From: Rubritepida sp.
Lineage (GTDB): Bacteria > Pseudomonadota > Alphaproteobacteria > Acetobacterales > Acetobacteraceae
Direction: 5' to 3'
NCBI GenBank assembly: GCA_014376425.1
Contig: JACMRO010000265.1
Coordinates: 1 to 11,465 of the forward strand
DNA: 11,465 bases
Shown here: positions 6,930 to 11,465 of the stretch, in pieces
Numbering within the stretch: the first letter of the stretch is position 1
Layout: each line of letters opens with the position of its first letter
Made by a program: the position numbers and the translations under genes
Notes under the pieces: model-generated
What the model saw: only the letters and a program-made list of their open reading frames with translations
Databases searched by the model: none
What the model was told of the DNA's origin: nothing

Positions 6930-7993
6930 TGGCCCTCGCCCCCGCCGGCGATTTCCGCACCAGCTACCGCGCCGACATGACGATCTTTCCGACGCGGAAT
7001 TCGCTGATCGCGGTCCTGCTCGGCATCGCCATCCTGTGCGCCGCACCCCTGGTGCTGGGCCGCTACGAGATGGGGCTGCTGATCAATATCGGCTTCATGG
7101 GCATCGCAGCACTGGGGCTGAACATCCTGGTCGGCTTCACCGGGCAGATCAGTATCGGGCATGCGGCGTTCTTTGGCTTCGGCGCTTTTCTGTCGGCGTA
7201 TCTGCACGAGAAGTTCCACATCCCTGTGATCCTGTGCATCCCGCTGGCGGGCATCGGCACCGCCTTCGTGGGCCTGATCTTCGGCCTGCCTGCGGCGCGG
7301 CTAAAGGGGCTGTACCTGGCCATCGCCACGCTGGCCGCGCAGTTCATCCTGGAAGATTTTTTTGCCCGTGCGCGGTGGTTCACTGGTGGCGTGGCGGGCC
7401 GGATGACCGAAAGCGTGGAGCTGTTCGGCATCCGTTTCGACCGCGAGGAGAGCTACTTCTACATCGTGCTGTTCTTCACCATCGTGATGTTCGTGATGGC
7501 CGCCAACCTGATGCGAAGCCGCGACGGCCGGGCCCTGATCGCGGTGCGCGACCACTACCTCAGCGCCGAGGTGATGGGCATCAACCTGGCCTATTACCGA
7601 ACCCTCTCCTTTGCCATCTCCAGCCTCTACGCCGGCGTGGCGGGGGCGCTGTACGGGCATTACCTGCTGTTCGTCTCGGTCGAGGCATTCAACATCCTGT
7701 TCTCCATCCAGTTCCTCGCCATGGTCATCATCGGGGGCTTGGGCAGCGTGATGGGCAGCCTGATGGGTGCGGCCTTCATGGTGCTGATGCCCGAGGGCGT
7801 GCAGTGGGTGGCGGACCTGTTGGCCGGCGGCTGGATTGACCGCACGCTGAAGATTGGCGGCTCGATCTCGTTCCTGCGCGAGATGGCGATCGGCGCGGCC
7901 ATCATCCTGTTCCTGGTGTTCGAGCCCGACGGGCTCGCGCATCGCTGGAAGCAGATCAAGGCGTATTGGAAGCTCTATCCCTTTTCGCATTAA
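6929..7993 (+). CDS. livM: Branched-chain-amino-acid-type ABC transporter permease (LivM-like)
   Basis: This second permease subunit pairs with LivH in the inner membrane. It is 354 residues long with about ten hydrophobic segments. Landmarks are GLNILVGFTGQISIGHAAFFGFGAF (around 63-87, with the conserved GxxGQxSxGHAAF core at 69-81), the coupling-helix region with AVRDHYLSAEVMGI, and the AMVIIGGLGSVMGSLMGA stretch near the C-terminus. ATG 6929 is preceded by GGAG (6917-6920) at 8 bases and its first base is shared with the stop of a 12-codon frame. A later in-frame ATG at 6977 (residue 17) lies closer to the first membrane segment but has no ribosome binding site. The N-terminal 25 or so residues before the first span are polar and may be cytoplasmic. 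The binding protein gene follows 13 bases downstream. Confidence 0.94.
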   Translation: MALAPAGDFRTSYRADMTIFPTRNSLIAVLLGIAILCAAPLVLGRYEMGLLINIGFMGIAALGLNILVGFTGQISIGHAAFFGFGAFLSAYLHEKFHIPVILCIPLAGIGTAFVGLIFGLPAARLKGLYLAIATLAAQFILEDFFARARWFTGGVAGRMTESVELFGIRFDREESYFYIVLFFTIVMFVMAANLMRSRDGRALIAVRDHYLSAEVMGINLAYYRTLSFAISSLYAGVAGALYGHYLLFVSVEAFNILFSIQFLAMVIIGGLGSVMGSLMGAAFMVLMPEGVQWVADLLAGGWIDRTLKIGGSISFLREMAIGAAIILFLVFEPDGLAHRWKQIKAYWKLYPFSH

Positions 7994-7994
7994 C

Positions 7995-8000
7995 GGAGGA
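7995..8000 (+). promoter_or_regulatory. Strong ribosome binding site of the binding-protein gene
   Basis: GGAGGA stands 6 bases before ATG 8007, directly after the livM stop TAA (7991-7993). It is the most complete Shine-Dalgarno sequence in the operon, which fits the need for more periplasmic binding protein than membrane subunits. It also shows that the protein starts at 8007 and not at any upstream ATG. Confidence 0.75.
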
Positions 8001-8006
8001 ACCACA

Positions 8007-9284
8007 ATGAAGAAGACGATGCTGGCTGCCGCCCTGCTGGCCCCCCTGGCACTGACCCTGCCGGCCGCCGCGCAGACCCGAACGCCCGTGGGCCACCTGA
8101 TGGACAATTCCGGCCCCACCTCCGATGTGGGCGTGCCCTACGGCCAGGGTGTGGCCGACGCGCTGGCCTGGGCCAACGCCAACAACCGCGGCCGGCCGAC
8201 CCAGGTGCTCAGCTTCGATTACGGCTACCAGGCGCCGCGGGCGGTGTCGCAATACCAGGCCTGGAGCCGCGACCGCGTGCAGGCCATCCAGGGCTGGGGC
8301 ACGGTGGATACCGAGGCGCTGGTGCGCTTCGTGACCCGCGATCGCATCCCCTACATCAGCGGCTCCTATTCGGCGGCGCTGACCGACCCGGCCGGCCGCG
8401 CCAGGCCAGGCGTGGAGGCGGCACCGTTCAATTTCTTCTATGGCCCATCCTATTCAGATGCGCTGCGCGCCATGCTGCTATGGGCGCGCGATGACTGGCG
8501 GACGCGCGGCCAGGCCGGCGCGCCGCGCTACGTCCACATGGGCGCCAACCACCCCTACCCGAACTCGCCCAAGGAAGCGGGCGAGACGCTGGCGCGGGAG
8601 CTGGGCTTCGAGGTTCTGCCCGCGATCCAGTTCGCGCTGACCCCGGGCGACTACACGGCGCAATGCCTGACGCTGCGCTCGGGCGGCGCGCATTACGCCT
8701 ATCTCGGCAACACGGCGGGGTCGAATATCTCGGTGCTGCGGGCGTGCCAGACGGCGGGTGTGCAGGTGCAGTTCCTGGGCAATGTCTGGGGCATGGATGA
8801 GAATGCGATGAAGGCCGCGGGTGCTGCCGCCAACGGCGTTGTCTTCCCGGTGCGGACCTCGGCCGTGTGGGGCCAGCAGGCGCCTGGGATGGCCTTGGCG
8901 CAGGCGATCAGCCGCATCTCCGATCAGGCCGGAACCGCCTATCGGCCGGTACATTACCTGGCCGGCGTATGCGCGGCGATGCTGATGGTCGAGGCGATGG
9001 AAACCGCGGGCGCCAATAACGGTGCGACCACCGGCGAGCGCATCCGCGACGGCTTCTACGCGCGGCAGAACTGGGTGCCGCGCGGCTTCGACGGGCTGTG
9101 CGCCGCATCCAACTTCACCGCGACGGACCATCGCGGCACGATGGCCGTGCCGCTCTACCGCGCGCGCGTCACCGGCGACACCACCCAGGGCAGCGTGACC
9201 GAGCTGATGGCCGCCGGCACCATGCGGCTGGAAGTGGTGACGACCATCAACCTGGACCGCCGCGCCGATTGGCTGGGCTGGTAA
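8007..9284 (+). CDS. Periplasmic substrate-binding protein of the HAAT ABC importer (Peripla_BP_6 / LivJ-like)
   Basis: This 425-residue protein has a clear Sec signal peptide: MKKT, a hydrophobic Leu/Ala core (5-18), and a likely cut after Ala22 in PAAA-QTR. The mature part, starting with VGHLMDNSGPTSDVGVPYGQGVADALAWAN, has the two-lobed fold pattern of type I periplasmic binding proteins (Peripla_BP_6), with a ligand near the Ser/Thr of the GPTSDVG and SGSYSAALTD loops by family analogy. It captures the substrate and delivers it to LivHM. Length is within the range for this family, longer than E. coli LivJ. There are four cysteines (220, 247, 322 and 365), which could form disulfides in the periplasm. 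There is no lipobox, so it should be soluble. It follows livM and directly precedes livF. The ligand is unknown; the neighbouring CoA ligases point to a carboxylic acid rather than a free amino acid, but that is inference. Confidence 0.92.
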   Translation: MKKTMLAAALLAPLALTLPAAAQTRTPVGHLMDNSGPTSDVGVPYGQGVADALAWANANNRGRPTQVLSFDYGYQAPRAVSQYQAWSRDRVQAIQGWGTVDTEALVRFVTRDRIPYISGSYSAALTDPAGRARPGVEAAPFNFFYGPSYSDALRAMLLWARDDWRTRGQAGAPRYVHMGANHPYPNSPKEAGETLARELGFEVLPAIQFALTPGDYTAQCLTLRSGGAHYAYLGNTAGSNISVLRACQTAGVQVQFLGNVWGMDENAMKAAGAAANGVVFPVRTSAVWGQQAPGMALAQAISRISDQAGTAYRPVHYLAGVCAAMLMVEAMETAGANNGATTGERIRDGFYARQNWVPRGFDGLCAASNFTATDHRGTMAVPLYRARVTGDTTQGSVTELMAAGTMRLEVVTTINLDRRADWLGW

Positions 9285-10067
9285 GTGCTGGCCGTCAACA
9301 ACATCGAGGTCGTCTACAACGACGTCATTCTGGTGTTGCGCGGCCTGTCGCTGGAGGTGAAGCAGGGCGCGATCGTCGCCCTGCTGGGCGCCAATGGCGC
9401 GGGGAAATCCACCACGCTCAAGGCCATCTCCGGCCTGCTGAAGACGGAGGAGGGGCGGGTCACGCGCGGTGAGGTGCGCTTCCAGGGCGAGCGCATCGAC
9501 GGGGTCGACCCGCACATGATCGTCCGCCGCGGCATTTTCCAGGTGATGGAGGGCCGGCGGATCATCGCCGACATGACGGCGCTGGAAAACCTGCGCCTGG
9601 GCGCCTTCACCCGGCGCGATGGCGGCGTGAAGGCCGACATCGACATGGTGTATTCCTATTTCCCGCGGCTGAAGGAACGCACCGGGCTGGCCGGCTACCT
9701 CTCCGGTGGCGAACAGCAGATGCTGGCCATCGGCCGCGCGCTGATGGCACGGCCAAAACTCATCCTGATGGACGAGCCGTCGATGGGCCTGTCGCCAATG
9801 CTGGTGCAGGAAGTGTTCGGCATCATCCGCCGCATCAATCAGGAGCTGGGCGTCACCATGCTGCTGGTCGAGCAGAATGCGCGCATGGCACTGTCCGTCG
9901 CGTCGCATGGTTACGTCATGGAACAGGGAAAAATCGTGCTGGACGGCACGGCCGACGAACTGGCGAACAACGAGGACGTGAAGGAGTTCTACCTCGGCGG
10001 CCACGGCGCCGACCGCAAGAGCTTCAAGTCCATCAAGAGCTACAAGCGGCGGAAGCGTTGGCTGTGA
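9285..10067 (+). CDS. livF: Branched-chain-amino-acid-type ABC transporter ATP-binding protein (LivF-like) with basic C-terminal tail
   Basis: This second ATPase of the importer forms the nucleotide-binding pair with LivG. It has 260 residues from GTG 9285, which abuts the TAA of the binding-protein gene with no gap and no good ribosome binding site, so translation is probably coupled. Motifs are Walker A GANGAGKST (35-43), signature LSGGE (139-143), Walker B LILMDEP (Asp163, Glu164) and LLVEQNA, where LivF proteins normally carry Gln instead of the switch His. The core ends at FYLGG as in other LivF proteins. An 18-residue tail follows (243-260) with nine Lys/Arg residues, ending KSYKRRKRWL. 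This tail is absent from E. coli LivF; I believe similar tails occur in relatives from ligase-associated clusters, but could not check. The stop overlaps the GTG of the second ligase. Confidence 0.94.
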   Translation: MLAVNNIEVVYNDVILVLRGLSLEVKQGAIVALLGANGAGKSTTLKAISGLLKTEEGRVTRGEVRFQGERIDGVDPHMIVRRGIFQVMEGRRIIADMTALENLRLGAFTRRDGGVKADIDMVYSYFPRLKERTGLAGYLSGGEQQMLAIGRALMARPKLILMDEPSMGLSPMLVQEVFGIIRRINQELGVTMLLVEQNARMALSVASHGYVMEQGKIVLDGTADELANNEDVKEFYLGGHGADRKSFKSIKSYKRRKRWL

Positions 10068-11465
10068 GGCACTGGTCGGCCGGCGCGGGCCTGCTTTCCG
10101 GCCCGGCCTGGGACTTCCCCGCCCGCTTCAACATCGGCGTGGCCTGCAGCGATGCCTGGGTTGGCACCGGCCGCACGGCGCTGATCCATGGCGACGATCG
10201 CATTCCCTTCGAGGCGCTGAGCGCTGACAGCAACCGCCTGGCCAATCTGCTGCGGGCGCGGGGCGTGGGGCGCGGCGACCGGGTGGCGGTGCTGCTGCCG
10301 CAGGTGCCCGAGGCGGCCGTGGCGCACCTCGCCATCTACAAGCTGGGCGCCATCGCGGTGCCGCTATTCCAGCTTTTCGGCCCCGATGCGCTGGCATTCC
10401 GCCTGGCCGATTGCGGCGCGGTGGCCATCGTCACCGACATGGCGGAAAAGCTGGAGGGGCTGGAGCTGCCGGCGCTGCGCCACGTCATCCGCCCCGCGCC
10501 GGGCTGGCTCGACCGGGCATCGCCGTATTTCACCTCGGTGGACACCGCGGCCGAGGACCCCGCGCTGATCATCTACACCAGCGGCACCACCGGCCAGCCC
10601 AAGGGCGCGCTGCATGCCCACCGCGTGCTGCTGGGCCACCTGCCCGGCGTGGAATGGCCGCAGGAGATGTTCCCCCAGCCCGGCGACCTGTTCTGGACGC
10701 CGGCGGATTGGGCATGGATCGGCGGGCTGCTGGATGTGCTGCTGCCCAGCCTGTTCCACGGCGTGCCGGTGCTGGCGCATCGCGCCGCCAAGTTCGATCC
10801 GGAATTCGCCTTCGCCTTGATGGCGCGGCATGGCGTGCGCAACGCCTTCCTGCCGCCGACCGCGCTGCGGCTGATGCGCGCCGCCCGCGCGACGCCCACC
10901 GCCCTGCGCAGCCTGGGCTCGGGCGGCGAATCCCTGGGCGCCGACATGCTGGAATGGGGCCGCGAGGCTTTCGGCCTGACGATGAACGAATTCTATGGTC
11001 AGACCGAGTGCAACCTGACAATCGCCAGCACGGGCGGCAGCCGCGCCGGCTGGATTGGTCGCGCCGTGCCAGGCCATACCGTAACCGTCCTGGGCGATGC
11101 TTCGGACGGCGAAATCGCGGTGCGGCACGACAGCCCGACGCTGTTCCTGGGCTACTGGAACAACCCGGAAGCCACCGCCCGCAAGTTTGAAGGCGAGTGG
11201 CTGCTGACCGGCGACCGAGGCGCCACGGAGGATGGCTGGTTCCGCTTCGTCGGCCGCGATGACGACGTCATCACCAGTGCCGGCTACCGCATCGGCCCGG
11301 GCGAGATCGAGGAGGCGCTGTGCCGCTACCCAGGGGTTGCGGCGGCCGCGGTGATCGGGGTGCCCGATGCGCTGCGCACCGAGCGCGTCGTCGCCTGCGT
11401 GGTGCTCAAGCCCGGCGCGACCGCCGACGCGGCTGCCTTGCGGGCCTATGTGAAGACCCGCGTCG
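10064..11465 (+). CDS. Medium-chain/acetyl-CoA-synthetase-like acyl-CoA ligase, cut by right window edge
   Basis: The frame is open from GTG 10064 to the window end: 467 codons and no stop. It is a second ANL-superfamily ligase, distinct from the first and closer to the ACSM/AcsA branch. The N-terminal PARFNIG context is typical of that branch and supports the GTG start, which overlaps the livF stop (GTGA). Motifs are YTSGTTGQPKG (171-181, a canonical phosphate loop), FWTPADWAWIGG, YGQTE (311-315), TGD with Asp384, and the GRDDDVITSAGYRIGPGEIE hinge region with Arg398. The catalytic lysine region (usually PRTxxGKxxR) would lie in the missing last 80 or so residues. It should form acyl-CoA from an acid, ATP and CoA. 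Having a second, differently sized ligase in one importer operon suggests either a range of acid substrates or successive steps; which applies is not visible. Confidence 0.9.
   Translation, partial: MRHWSAGAGLLSGPAWDFPARFNIGVACSDAWVGTGRTALIHGDDRIPFEALSADSNRLANLLRARGVGRGDRVAVLLPQVPEAAVAHLAIYKLGAIAVPLFQLFGPDALAFRLADCGAVAIVTDMAEKLEGLELPALRHVIRPAPGWLDRASPYFTSVDTAAEDPALIIYTSGTTGQPKGALHAHRVLLGHLPGVEWPQEMFPQPGDLFWTPADWAWIGGLLDVLLPSLFHGVPVLAHRAAKFDPEFAFALMARHGVRNAFLPPTALRLMRAARATPTALRSLGSGGESLGADMLEWGREAFGLTMNEFYGQTECNLTIASTGGSRAGWIGRAVPGHTVTVLGDASDGEIAVRHDSPTLFLGYWNNPEATARKFEGEWLLTGDRGATEDGWFRFVGRDDDVITSAGYRIGPGEIEEALCRYPGVAAAAVIGVPDALRTERVVACVVLKPGATADAAALRAYVKTRV

Noticed and set aside
5866..6960. 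Minus-strand open frame of 364 codons
   Set aside because: It is antisense to livH, whose membrane topology and motifs are convincing. The composition (Asp/His/Gln/Arg) is that expected opposite hydrophobic codons.
7854..8006. Upstream extension of the binding-protein frame into livM
   Set aside because: The signal peptide starts at ATG 8007 with GGAGGA before it. An N-terminal extension would bury the signal peptide.
8478..10004. Minus-strand open frame of 508 codons
   Set aside because: It is antisense to both the binding protein and LivF and spans their junction. It has no recognisable domain.

Overview
This is an 11.5 kb stretch of very GC-rich DNA with strong codon bias, so many long shadow reading frames lie opposite or across the real genes. 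Gene content, codon use and protein style fit an alphaproteobacterium, plausibly Acetobacteraceae (Roseomonas-like). That placement is an impression from the proteins and was not tested. I see no RNA genes, insertion sequences, CRISPR arrays, prophage genes or convincing terminators.

Left part, minus strand (1-3141): two genes form a tight unit read leftwards. The first is a complete CPA1-type Na+/H+ (cation/proton) antiporter. Eleven bases after its stop begins a large DUF4011/superfamily 1 helicase-like ATPase, which runs off the left edge. Only the DUF4011 domain and the Walker A region of the ATPase are visible. Large proteins of this type include the anti-phage 'Hhe' class (DUF4011-helicase-Vsr-DUF3320), but the part that would decide this lies outside the window.

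A 99-base divergent spacer (3142-3240) separates this unit from the plus-strand operon. It holds a possible sigma70-like promoter and a small AT-rich palindrome.

Right part, plus strand (3241-11465): a compact operon encodes all five parts of a branched-chain-amino-acid-type (HAAT/Liv) ABC importer and two different acyl-CoA ligases. The order is livG ATPase, long-chain-type acyl-CoA ligase, livH permease, livM permease, periplasmic binding protein, livF ATPase, and a medium-chain/acetyl-CoA-synthetase-like ligase cut by the right edge. Each ATPase gene overlaps by 4 bases the ligase gene that follows it. The simplest reading is a carboxylic acid uptake system: the binding protein captures an acid in the periplasm, LivHM/LivGF imports it, and the ligases trap it as a CoA thioester. 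The presence of ligases argues against an ordinary amino acid as substrate, but the actual acid cannot be read from sequence.

Two very short reading frames, 37 and 12 codons, fill the gaps before livH and livM. Each has a Shine-Dalgarno-like sequence upstream and a stop codon that overlaps the next start, so they may act as translational-coupling or leader peptides. Together with the ATPase-ligase pairs and the antiporter-helicase pair, they are the most interesting points here.
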